Part shown: positions 1 through 8,591 of the stretch, piece after piece | Position numbering within the stretch: the stretch's first letter is position 1 | Layout of the letters: the number at the start of each line of letters is the position of its first letter | From: an uncultured Treponema sp. | Lineage (GTDB): Bacteria > Spirochaetota > Spirochaetia > Treponematales > Treponemataceae | Direction: 5' to 3' | DNA length: 64,000 nucleotides | Assembly: GCA_949300145.1 (NCBI GenBank) | Contig: CASGDA010000002.1 | Coordinates: forward strand, 1 to 64,000 | Position numbers and translations under genes: made by a program | Notes under the pieces: generated by a model | Databases searched by the model: none | What the model saw: the letters and a program-made list of their open reading frames with translations, nothing else | What the model was told of the DNA's origin: nothing

Positions 1-121
1 TCATATTCGGATGAACATTATTTTCCTGGGCAACATCGCTGACTGCCTTTCCATCCTGAATAACTGCCATTACCATTTTCAGCTTCTCTTCCGAGCTGAA
101 CTTTCTTCTTGTTCTTCCCAT
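1..121 (-). CDS. IS3-family transposase OrfA-like protein, 5' part only
   Basis: The reverse strand reads an open frame from an ATG at 121 to the window edge, about 40 residues beginning MGRTRRKFSSEEKLKMV. A basic start followed by 'K-F-S-S-E-E-K-L-K-M-V...V-I-Q-D-G' is typical of the helix-turn-helix that opens IS3-family OrfA proteins, which bind the ends of the element. The rest, including OrfB with its DDE catalytic domain, would lie outside the window, so integrity cannot be judged. An AAAGGA sequence lies about 11 bases before the ATG. The element sits immediately downstream of the defence operon, a common arrangement in such islands. Confidence 0.7.
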   Translation of the reverse strand, partial: MGRTRRKFSSEEKLKMVMAVIQDGKAVSDVAQENNVHPNM

Positions 122-164
122 AAGGTGTACGTCCTTTTGTTATTATACACCTTATTAGCTTTCC

Positions 165-196
165 TATTTTAGTCCAAGTTGCGGTTAGGCATTACA
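165..196 (-). repeat. Putative terminal inverted repeat of the IS3-like element
   Basis: On the minus strand this stretch begins TGTAATGCC and contains AACTTGGACTAAAAT, ending about 45 bases before the transposase ATG. IS3-family ends usually start with TG, and many contain a GTTGGAC-like block near the first gene. The partner end lies outside the window, so the assignment is inferred. Confidence 0.4.
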
Positions 197-222
197 TAGT
201 CTAAAAACATCAAATAAGTATT

Positions 223-885
223 TTACTTAATTTCATTAAATACTTTTAAAAAAATTAATTTAGTAAATATTTCATCTATTTGCTTTGCAATTGCTTTCGA
301 TTTTATTAATGTTCCTAATTCTATATTACCTTGTTGTCCATGAAAAGTTAAATTAGCAGATGTAATCAAAGTTTCTTTCTGATCAACAGAAATGACTTTT
401 GCATGAAGAGATGTCATCTTATCATTTTTAGGATAGTAGTTATATATTTTTAAGAATTTTCCCTTATACCTGAAAATTTCATCAAAACAAGGCAAGTTAT
501 CTTTATCATTTATAAAAAACTTTACAAATATTCCGTGTTGACTTTTTTTTATGATAATATCTAGTAAGTCTGAAAAATATGTTGACAAAGAATAACTTGT
601 TATCAAAATACTTCGTTCTGCTTCACTTATCATTGATCTAACCACGTTCATTGTCGTTCTTGCATTCATAGGAAAAGAGGCCGGTGCCGTGACCACAAGC
701 GATACCTTATCTGCCTCGGATACATTCATAGCATCAGTAATCGTTCCTATGATGTCATCGCAATGTGCATCGGATAATTCCGGGCAACTACGCTTCAACA
801 TTGATGCGGCATTAGTAGTTCCATTTGCCACATCGCTTTTTACCGTATTTAAGAATATCTCTTTGTTTAGATTTCCACCTGGCAT
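223..885 (-). CDS. drmC: DrmC-like phospholipase D-fold protein (DISARM)
   Basis: A 220-residue protein with one phospholipase D-type motif near its end (LHAKVISVD, then TSANLT, around residues 165-185), the HxK-x4-D signature of the PLD superfamily. DrmC of DISARM is a PLD-domain protein of about this size that is dispensable in some tested systems. A single HKD motif suggests it acts as a dimer. It overlaps the end of drmB by 19 bases and is the last gene of the operon. The N-terminal third (about 660-885) has ordinary GC content, while the PLD part (223-650) is very AT-rich, as if the domain had been exchanged. An AT-rich dyad at 216-245 spans the stop codon and may serve as a weak terminator. 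Confidence 0.8.
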   Translation of the reverse strand: MPGGNLNKEIFLNTVKSDVANGTTNAASMLKRSCPELSDAHCDDIIGTITDAMNVSEADKVSLVVTAPASFPMNARTTMNVVRSMISEAERSILITSYSLSTYFSDLLDIIIKKSQHGIFVKFFINDKDNLPCFDEIFRYKGKFLKIYNYYPKNDKMTSLHAKVISVDQKETLITSANLTFHGQQGNIELGTLIKSKAIAKQIDEIFTKLIFLKVFNEIK

Positions 886-2615
886 AAGTCACCTACTAAT
901 TCCTTAAAATATGAGCATTCCTCACGTCCCGGAATAGGAACAACGAGACCTCTGTCAAGCATCCTGTTTCCGTTTTCGCACGCCGTTTCAGATATCATGC
1001 AGCATGAATGGCAGGCAGCGCCGTTTGAGTTTTTGCCAGCCGGCAAATTGCTCATGCATTCCGGGTCATTCGTGCAAACAAGAGCCTCTTGGAAAGCATC
1101 TCGCATAAGATTAGTCATCTGATCGATATTGCCAAGTTCAACCAAACCGCCGAGTGATCCTTCCTTGTCGGAACTTCCTGTGTAAAGCAGAATGCCGGCC
1201 ATTTTATCACTGAAGTAGATTCTTTCTCTAATGGCTGAAGAAGAATAACCCGATGACATAGACATCTGCTTAATCATCAAGTGAGCAAATGTGTGCATCA
1301 GAACATAAACTGCATTTCTCACGATCGTGATTGTCCAGCCTTTTGACTCGCAAAACTCTCTGTAGGAATCGGAGTATTTCTCCGACAAGCCCTTCACAGC
1401 AGGTGAGTTGAGCCATGCCGTAAGCGTATCCTTGTTAAATTCTATGAAGATGCCCTCGCCATTTACTTCCGCCGCAGGCAGCCAGCGTTCCTGCTTGCCT
1501 TTGCTTAAAGCTACAACATTCGGTTGCTCATCCGCATCCGGATCAGGAGCATCTACTCTCGTGAATCCAAGAAGGACTCGAACCTCTCTAAGTCTGGTCA
1601 CTCGGATAATGCGGCTGAAATACTTCTGCAAGTACCCCGGCAGAGCATCCTCTTCAGCCTTGAAATATTTCTTGTTTGATTCATATGCAGGGTCATTGTG
1701 GTGTGTGATGGCATTGTATTCCATCTGTTTGATTTCAGTGAACTCTTTGATATTGCTCATGCGCCGCTCAAGCGCATCATCAAACTCATCCCTCGAATAA
1801 GCAGAGAAATACATTTCATATATTTTGGTTATTCCATCATCTCCCATAAGCTGTTTTGCAAGCTCGATATCACGAAGATGCTCATCGATTAAGTTATACA
1901 GCGGATTGATCCACGGCGGAATAGAGATTGCACTCCGACTCACAGCGAAGTAAACATTAGACGCACCACGCTGTGAAGGAATGATGGGTTTGTTGCACTT
2001 ATGGTTTTTCACATTCGGTCTGAACGGATGATGGCCGGGGCAGGCAACGCCGTCAAAATTATCTCTCTGAGTTGCACCGCTCATGCTTCGCTTTGCACCG
2101 CAGGAGCATTCTACCCACATATCCGCAAGCGTGGACGTATTACCTGTCGAATACATCTTTAAAGTTCCATTGCAATCAGACTCGCCTCTGTGTACCCACC
2201 ACCTCCAAGGGAAGTCTGCCATGTGACCGTCCTCGCAGATTGTGATGAAACGGGACGGATAGGCAGGGCGATGGCACTCAGGGCAAGTGACACCATACTT
2301 GAGATACTTATCCAAGTCAAAATACTTTCTGGCATCAAACAGCTTTCCGCATTTTAAATTAGAGCATACGTGCCAGTATGGGAAGGTCACAACAGGAACA
2401 TCACCCGAAAAACTTGTCCGCGGCATATAGAAGCAATCAACGCCCAAGTATGATGCAAGCCTGCCATCAATTATTTTTTGTCCCTTCTGTTTCCAGTAGG
2501 AGATGTCAAGAATCGTAACCGAGTCCTTTACCGCATCGACTACCGATCCGGGACCAAAGGTGGTTATTATCTGGTTTGGACGTAACTCTCCAAGTTTATT
2601 ATTATCAAAAGCCAT
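867..2615 (-). CDS. drmB: DrmB-like protein with DUF1998 domain (DISARM)
   Basis: A 582-residue protein from the ATG at 2615, chosen because GGAGG lies just before it and because MAFDNNKLGELRPNQII is the usual DrmB opening; a longer frame would run into drmA. The N-terminal half has several cysteine pairs (CSNLKCG, CPECH, CSCGAK, CPGHH) that look like zinc-binding knuckles. The C-terminal part carries the DUF1998 domain, with HTFAHLMIKQMS and cysteine-rich segments (CTNDPEC, CHSCC). DrmB partners the DrmA helicase and forms with it the core DISARM complex that engages incoming phage DNA. One base separates it from drmA and it overlaps drmC, so translation is probably coupled. Confidence 0.9.
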   Translation of the reverse strand: MAFDNNKLGELRPNQIITTFGPGSVVDAVKDSVTILDISYWKQKGQKIIDGRLASYLGVDCFYMPRTSFSGDVPVVTFPYWHVCSNLKCGKLFDARKYFDLDKYLKYGVTCPECHRPAYPSRFITICEDGHMADFPWRWWVHRGESDCNGTLKMYSTGNTSTLADMWVECSCGAKRSMSGATQRDNFDGVACPGHHPFRPNVKNHKCNKPIIPSQRGASNVYFAVSRSAISIPPWINPLYNLIDEHLRDIELAKQLMGDDGITKIYEMYFSAYSRDEFDDALERRMSNIKEFTEIKQMEYNAITHHNDPAYESNKKYFKAEEDALPGYLQKYFSRIIRVTRLREVRVLLGFTRVDAPDPDADEQPNVVALSKGKQERWLPAAEVNGEGIFIEFNKDTLTAWLNSPAVKGLSEKYSDSYREFCESKGWTITIVRNAVYVLMHTFAHLMIKQMSMSSGYSSSAIRERIYFSDKMAGILLYTGSSDKEGSLGGLVELGNIDQMTNLMRDAFQEALVCTNDPECMSNLPAGKNSNGAACHSCCMISETACENGNRMLDRGLVVPIPGREECSYFKELVGDLCQVEI

Positions 2616-2616
2616 G

Positions 2617-5600
2617 TCAATCCTCCGTGTAATAGAACATATTCGCAGAACTCTCGACCTCACGCATGGAACGAAGTGTAGCTTTTTCGTTCTCATCGTG
2701 CGGCTGGTCATACGGATTCATCAACCTGTTATAGCGTTCAGTTCCAACAACGTAATACCGCAGCGGTTTCGTCTGCGCTGCCTGAAGTTTCCACCAGTCA
2801 ATGAAGCGGTCAATTTCTTCCTCCGCATCTGATCGTGCTGACGGCTTGATGATATTAAGCCGGTCAATTATCAGCTTCTTTACAGAATCAAGCTGCTCCG
2901 TGGTTAGTGAGCCAATAGCCGCCGCATCCGGGTTATTTGCCATGTTCGGGAAGTTCAAGCGTATTGCTGATATTATCAGCGCGTGCATGACACGATCTCT
3001 TGCTCTGGCGGAGAACGGTGTTGCCGTTGTTCCTTCAACAAAACGATAAAGCTGCGAATGATAGCCTGTAAAATTCTCGTAGTGCGATAAGTCACGGGGA
3101 CGGTACGCATTGTAGAGCGTAACTACAAGTCCTGGGAATGCACGACCGATACGGCTTGTTGCCTGGATATATTCCGAGTTCTGTTTCGGCTGACCTGTCA
3201 CAACCATCAGTCCAAGACGGTCAACATCCATACCAACAGCAATCATATTTGTCGCGATAGCCGTATCCAGACAGTCTTTTGAATCACAAGTCGTTTCAAG
3301 CTGATTCAGCTTTTCCGGAATCTTGTACGATGACATACGGGAAGTGATCTCCACGTTGTGGTTCAGATACCTCTGCTTGTCCAAGCCGTACTTATTCTTG
3401 ATACGATATATTCTCTTCGGAATGTCGTCTTGTAAAAGTCTGACCGCACCGCCGAGTTCTCGGATACTGTTGAAGTAGCCAACAAGAGAATAGTACGGGT
3501 CAATCACATCCTTGTATTCATCTTGGAGGGAGTATGTATAAGCAGCCTGCAGGATGATGGCGTAAACACGCAGCAAGGCGGTCTTTACAGACTGACCGGG
3601 TGCGCAGACGCCCACATATTTTCGGAATGGATCATCCTCTACGGAAATCTCTCTGATGAAGAAACTGTCTCCGATTTCAAATCCGTTCGGCGGAAACTGC
3701 GTCGTATTCTTTCTTGCGTAAAGGCATCTGGTCTGCGCCTCCGCATTCTTGATTGTGGCTGTTGAAACGACATACTTCGGCTTAATGCCATCATGGATAC
3801 ACATATCCTCGATAATCGTCTCATAGGCACCGTAAACCGTACCAAGCGGTCCCGTAATAAGATGCAGCTCGTCCTGAATAATCAATTCCGGCGGCAGGAA
3901 CGGTCTAATATTGACCATCGTTGATGCAGGCAAAGAAGCCGTTTTATTGTGGCGACCGTGTTCCGCTCCAATCGCAACATAACCATCTCGGCTGCATTTT
4001 CTGTCCACTCTGCCAAAGAGCGCATTCGTATTCACATCCCAAGGCAGGCGTGCAAATTTATCAACGGTCGACAGAATAATAGTCGGACACTTTGCATATA
4101 TCTCTTCATCGACAAGATAAACCGGGATCGGTATTCTGTCGCTTTTGTATCTGTAAAACTGGCAATCCCGATCAGAACAGAAAATCTCAATGGACTTCTT
4201 GTCGGTGTCAATGTTAAAGTTCTCTTCCTTGAGAGGCTTTCCGCAGAACGGGCAGGTTAGAAGCTGCTTATAGACATGGTTTCTTGCGCTTCTTGCAGCC
4301 TGCGGATTATCAGCCTTTTCAATAAACTCATCAAATTTGTTAGGCGTTACTCCGCCTCCTACCCAGAATCCAATGCTGATAGGCTCTTTGCCAAACTGTG
4401 GGTATGCCTGCCGCCTGATCATTTCGGCAGCAAGCACCATCTTGGTAATACGGTCTCTCTGCTGTGTGGTGAGCAAACGGAGGGTATATCGGAGCATAAC
4501 GGTTACACCGCCATCTCGATTGTAATTCTCTCCATTAGACGCTCGGAGTCGCCTGTTGGCGATTACGAACGCCATAAGGCCAAGGTAGGCCTCTGTTTTA
4601 CCGCCGCCTGTAGGAAAGTAAAGCAGGTCAACGACCTCACGGTCTTTATGTTTCGGATCAACGATTCCGGCAAGATTCATCAGAATAAAGGCAATCTGGA
4701 ACGGACGCCATCCGAAGTTATTATCAGGATTCTTCGGATTAATGAAATCCTGGAAATTGCACTCTGTTCCTGTGCCGTGCTTCTTTGCGTAGCCCTTGAT
4801 GCTGTTCTGCAGGAAGATTACACGGTTCATAAAGCAGAAAGCCTCGAATGAGATGTCATCATTTTCAATAATGCTGATACCCTCACGTATACGCTTCAGA
4901 GCATCCAGGCAGCGTTCAATGACCTTGTTGCCTATCTTGTCCTTAAAATCAGGATTGCTCATCCTTGCGTTTCCGAGAAGTGTAGAGTTGATCCACTTTT
5001 CATAGGATTCAGCCAGAGTATTAAGTTTTCCGATGGTTTCTTCTTTTTTCGATTTTACAGACATGGTAAATGTGGAGAAGAAGTATCGGTCAAATCCATC
5101 CAAAGCAGCGCTGACACCCGGAAATTCATACTCAGGTATAAACGCTGATTTCACATATGTTGTTCTGCCGTCAACAGGAGTATCCCAAACCGCTGCGCAA
5201 CCACGGCCACGTCCCATAATCGGACGCTGTTCAAAATAAAACTCATCGGAGGCAAGAATCTCTCTACAAATATGTTCTGCGATAAACGCGGCAGAGCCGT
5301 CCTCCGCATAAGCCTTGATCTCCACCTGGAACATAATCGCTTCCGCGCTGTTGGCAGGATTTTTTCTCTTATTAATGACATATGCCGTCACAAGAGAATA
5401 GCCGCCCTTCAGCGGAATACGTGAAACATGAACATGAACATTGGAGTCGCAGACAAGCTGGTAATCCTTCGTTCGGGTAAAATCCTTAAACTGAACATGA
5501 ACCGTTTCTTCCATTGGCTGGCGCGTATATATGGCACGGCTATGCTCTTTTTCATCCTTTCCTGTATATTTCTCGGATGACTTTACATAGTCTCCCCACG

Positions 5601-5940
5601 TCACATCCAAGTTGATGCTCTCGGTATCACTTTGGATGTAGAAACTGATACCGATAGACGAAGGCAGTTGAAAATGTGTGGTGGAAATAGGCTCGTTGTC
5701 GTCATCCTCACCGGCCGTAAAATCCTCACCATCCTCAAATGCCATATCTGCATCAACTTCCTGCTCCCCAGCGCCGGAGTAATCCTCGTCATCGCTTTGA
5801 ATATCGAGCATTCCCACGAGATAGGCATAGCGAGGATTCTCTTCGAGAACCTCTTCCTTTTCTCTGGGGCCGATAAGGTCGGTTCTTATGGCGTCAATGA
5901 TTTTCTGCCTGACCTCTGAATACTTAAATCTGTCAGCCAT
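2617..5940 (-). CDS. drmA: DrmA-like DISARM helicase
   Basis: A 1,107-residue superfamily 2 helicase. Walker A is FPTGGGKTEAY near residue 445, the Walker B-like motif is QDELHLI near 688, and the C-terminal helicase half contains GMDVDRLG and QATSRIGR near 908-930. A zinc-binding insertion (CPFCGKPL followed by a second cysteine pair) lies between the two helicase motifs. An acidic stretch near residues 60-90 follows the N-terminal region. Size, motifs and the adjacent DUF1998 gene all match DrmA, the helicase that with DrmB is the core of DISARM. The ATG overlaps the stop codon of the res gene by one base (TAATG), with GGAGG just upstream. Confidence 0.92.
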   Translation of the reverse strand: MADRFKYSEVRQKIIDAIRTDLIGPREKEEVLEENPRYAYLVGMLDIQSDDEDYSGAGEQEVDADMAFEDGEDFTAGEDDDNEPISTTHFQLPSSIGISFYIQSDTESINLDVTWGDYVKSSEKYTGKDEKEHSRAIYTRQPMEETVHVQFKDFTRTKDYQLVCDSNVHVHVSRIPLKGGYSLVTAYVINKRKNPANSAEAIMFQVEIKAYAEDGSAAFIAEHICREILASDEFYFEQRPIMGRGRGCAAVWDTPVDGRTTYVKSAFIPEYEFPGVSAALDGFDRYFFSTFTMSVKSKKEETIGKLNTLAESYEKWINSTLLGNARMSNPDFKDKIGNKVIERCLDALKRIREGISIIENDDISFEAFCFMNRVIFLQNSIKGYAKKHGTGTECNFQDFINPKNPDNNFGWRPFQIAFILMNLAGIVDPKHKDREVVDLLYFPTGGGKTEAYLGLMAFVIANRRLRASNGENYNRDGGVTVMLRYTLRLLTTQQRDRITKMVLAAEMIRRQAYPQFGKEPISIGFWVGGGVTPNKFDEFIEKADNPQAARSARNHVYKQLLTCPFCGKPLKEENFNIDTDKKSIEIFCSDRDCQFYRYKSDRIPIPVYLVDEEIYAKCPTIILSTVDKFARLPWDVNTNALFGRVDRKCSRDGYVAIGAEHGRHNKTASLPASTMVNIRPFLPPELIIQDELHLITGPLGTVYGAYETIIEDMCIHDGIKPKYVVSTATIKNAEAQTRCLYARKNTTQFPPNGFEIGDSFFIREISVEDDPFRKYVGVCAPGQSVKTALLRVYAIILQAAYTYSLQDEYKDVIDPYYSLVGYFNSIRELGGAVRLLQDDIPKRIYRIKNKYGLDKQRYLNHNVEITSRMSSYKIPEKLNQLETTCDSKDCLDTAIATNMIAVGMDVDRLGLMVVTGQPKQNSEYIQATSRIGRAFPGLVVTLYNAYRPRDLSHYENFTGYHSQLYRFVEGTTATPFSARARDRVMHALIISAIRLNFPNMANNPDAAAIGSLTTEQLDSVKKLIIDRLNIIKPSARSDAEEEIDRFIDWWKLQAAQTKPLRYYVVGTERYNRLMNPYDQPHDENEKATLRSMREVESSANMFYYTED

Positions 5941-8591
5941 TATGCCTCCTCCTTCACGGCATGAGCCGTACCGAGTGTATATTTACAGGTATTACCAAGA
6001 TGAATGTTGTCATCGGAAATCAGCTTGTACTCCCAAGGTTTATGATCCGGGTCTGCCGTTGAAGCAAAGCGGCACCACTTTATGCCTTCTCTTGCCTTTG
6101 ATACGACCTCATCCGATGTCACTTCATTCAAAGCCTTAACTTCGACCATGAATTTTCCGGCAGTTGTTTCCACGAGAAAATCAGGATTATACTGTTGTCC
6201 GGCTTTCCAGAATAAGCCAAGCTGATTGAGCGGCGGCTTGATCCAACGGATAACATCCGGGTCTTCCTCCAAAATGATAGAGAACAGACGCTCCGTATCG
6301 CTGTCGAAAGCATTCGCCGGATAATATGACTTCTTGTAGCCGGTAAAGAGATACTTCTTGATATTGCTCTTGTCAGAGAACGGCTTATCGTACTTAACCT
6401 TTCCGTCCTCTTTGACGTTCTTCACGAACTTACGAAACAGAATAAGGTCTTTCTGAATGATGTGGACATCCTGCGTTTTTCTGTCCATATGCTCATAAAT
6501 CTGCTTGCGGATATCGGCCACGATCAAAGAAGCATAGCGGCGAACGATTCTCCGCTTGTTTTCTTCATCTCCGGGTATCTGGCTTAAATACTGCTCAACC
6601 ACGTCAATAACAAAATCCGCATCGTCATAAGACAACTCGCTGATGGAATCGAGGAGCATACAAGCAAGAGTGTTCATGGCGTCATTGACTTCAAGAATCT
6701 GTGCATCCACGACAGAAAGAAGCTGCTGATTGATAGCGTCAAAACGCTCAATCTTAGCCATAGCCACTTCAAAATCAGCGATTGTGCGCTTCACCTCAAA
6801 ACGATTAAACTTCACCTCCGAAGTGGTCTGCACGAGGATTTTCGGAACGGAGATAGCCTTTGCGGAGTACTCCGAAACAGCCTTTACAAACTCGTCCTTG
6901 CTGAGAGGCTGTTTGCCGGATTTTCCACTGACCGGTTCTTGCGGCTGTTCCTGTGCGGGTGCTGTGGTTTCGGCAGAGTCGCCGGAAAGCATCTCAGGAT
7001 GAAGGTCAAAGAGAGTCATCTGACTAGGGCCTTCATTCTTGTCCTTCTTCTGCGCAGCCATAAAGTTCTTCACGTACTCCTGATAAATCTCAAGCTGCGT
7101 TTTCGGATTGCTGACTTCGGCAAAGGACTTCACGCCGGTTGCAGTAATCGCAAAATCCAGCAGAGAAAGCTGTCCATCGTCCACAGTAGCAGATACGCCT
7201 ACGGACTCCGATGGTTCAACAGTTGTCTTATCAAGATCACGATAACGGAAAATATCACTGCTCTTAATCTCGTCCACAAGTTCTCTGTAGTGATCATGGG
7301 CAACGATATCAAGAGAGTCCAAGTCTTCGTTGCCGGTTTGTTCTCCGAACGGAAGTCTTAAGCCACGACCAATAGTCTGCATAGCGAGGATATCGCTCTT
7401 TGCCGCATTGAGCGGGATAATCGTAAAGAGGTTATTGACATCCCAGCCTTCCTTCAGCTTGTAAACGTGCAGTACGATTTCGATAGGGTTAGAAGCACTC
7501 TCAATAGAGAGTAAAAGGCGGATGTTTTCTTCCGATTCTTCGCCGGACTGTTTAGAATGGATTTCTATAACCTTGCCTTTATATTTGCCTTTCTGAAAAT
7601 CATCGCTGTCAATCAAAGCCCGGATTTTCTTTGCATGGTCTGTGTCCTTGCAGGCAATAAGCACTATCGGCTTCACATAGTCCAGATCGTTGTCGCTGCA
7701 ATACTCCCGCAGCACAGCCTTGCGATGCTCGTGAAGCGTAAGACCGTCTCTGATTTTCATTTCCTCAATATCGTCTTGGTTATAGCCCGCCATGTTGGAG
7801 CGTCCCATAACGACAGGAATCTTCAGATATCCCTCGACAGCGCCACGAGCCAGATCATAAGCATAGATGACGTTCGATGTGGTCTTCGGCGTAGCGGTAA
7901 ACTCAAGACCGAGAACCGGTTTAAGATAATTGATTGCCTTCATTGACGCCGGAGCATAATAACGGTGCGCCTCATCCATGCAGATAACGAGATCGTCAAA
8001 CTGTGCCAATACATCGGCAAAGGAAGCACCCAGCGTTTCCTTGAATTTATGGAAATTGAACTGCGTGTCCGTCTTGCTGTTAAAGATTTTTCCAATGTTG
8101 AAAATGAAAAGCTGAATATCAGAAGTCTTTTCAACAATCAGAGTCATCTGATCATACTTTATGGGATAGGTATCATAATTCTCACCATCGTAAACCTTCG
8201 GTCTACCCATTTCTGACTCAAGTCCTTTGAAGATATACTTCGGATGGTTTGGATTGGACTCCTTGCGCAGCTTTTCATAGATGGTGTTTCCGGGAGCAAG
8301 AATGAAAAAGTGCTTATAGCCCTTCGTTTTGTACAGATAATAGATGCTTGCTCCCATCAGACGGGTCTTTCCGATACCCGTGGCCATAGCATAACAGAAG
8401 GACGGGAACTCAAACCCGGCTTTGACCTTGCGCTGCTTCTCGCAGTATTCCGATGCGGCTGCCTCAATATCATCCTTGCTGTCCTTCTTATAATCACAAT
8501 GCGAACTGATGGCATCGAGGTAAGAGAGAGCCTCCTCTTGCGGAGTTCTCAGGCTCATTGCGTATTTAATCTTGTTTACTATCTCAGACAT
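5940..8591 (-). CDS. Type III restriction enzyme Res-like helicase-nuclease
   Basis: An 883-residue protein with a full SF2 helicase core: Walker A ATGIGKT at residues 70-76, DEAH near 206, LEFTATP after it, and QTIGRGLRLP in the C-terminal half. Near residue 804 a PDFLVE...VEVKA segment gives the D...ExK pattern of a PD-(D/E)XK nuclease, as expected for type III Res subunits, which translocate or switch on DNA and cut it. The ATG follows the mod stop codon with no intervening base, so the two form a Mod-Res pair. What is unusual is its position between drmD-mod and drmAB, where a standard DISARM has no such gene. It may act as a separate type III enzyme or as an additional DISARM effector. 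Confidence 0.88.
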   Translation of the reverse strand: MSEIVNKIKYAMSLRTPQEEALSYLDAISSHCDYKKDSKDDIEAAASEYCEKQRKVKAGFEFPSFCYAMATGIGKTRLMGASIYYLYKTKGYKHFFILAPGNTIYEKLRKESNPNHPKYIFKGLESEMGRPKVYDGENYDTYPIKYDQMTLIVEKTSDIQLFIFNIGKIFNSKTDTQFNFHKFKETLGASFADVLAQFDDLVICMDEAHRYYAPASMKAINYLKPVLGLEFTATPKTTSNVIYAYDLARGAVEGYLKIPVVMGRSNMAGYNQDDIEEMKIRDGLTLHEHRKAVLREYCSDNDLDYVKPIVLIACKDTDHAKKIRALIDSDDFQKGKYKGKVIEIHSKQSGEESEENIRLLLSIESASNPIEIVLHVYKLKEGWDVNNLFTIIPLNAAKSDILAMQTIGRGLRLPFGEQTGNEDLDSLDIVAHDHYRELVDEIKSSDIFRYRDLDKTTVEPSESVGVSATVDDGQLSLLDFAITATGVKSFAEVSNPKTQLEIYQEYVKNFMAAQKKDKNEGPSQMTLFDLHPEMLSGDSAETTAPAQEQPQEPVSGKSGKQPLSKDEFVKAVSEYSAKAISVPKILVQTTSEVKFNRFEVKRTIADFEVAMAKIERFDAINQQLLSVVDAQILEVNDAMNTLACMLLDSISELSYDDADFVIDVVEQYLSQIPGDEENKRRIVRRYASLIVADIRKQIYEHMDRKTQDVHIIQKDLILFRKFVKNVKEDGKVKYDKPFSDKSNIKKYLFTGYKKSYYPANAFDSDTERLFSIILEEDPDVIRWIKPPLNQLGLFWKAGQQYNPDFLVETTAGKFMVEVKALNEVTSDEVVSKAREGIKWCRFASTADPDHKPWEYKLISDDNIHLGNTCKYTLGTAHAVKEEA

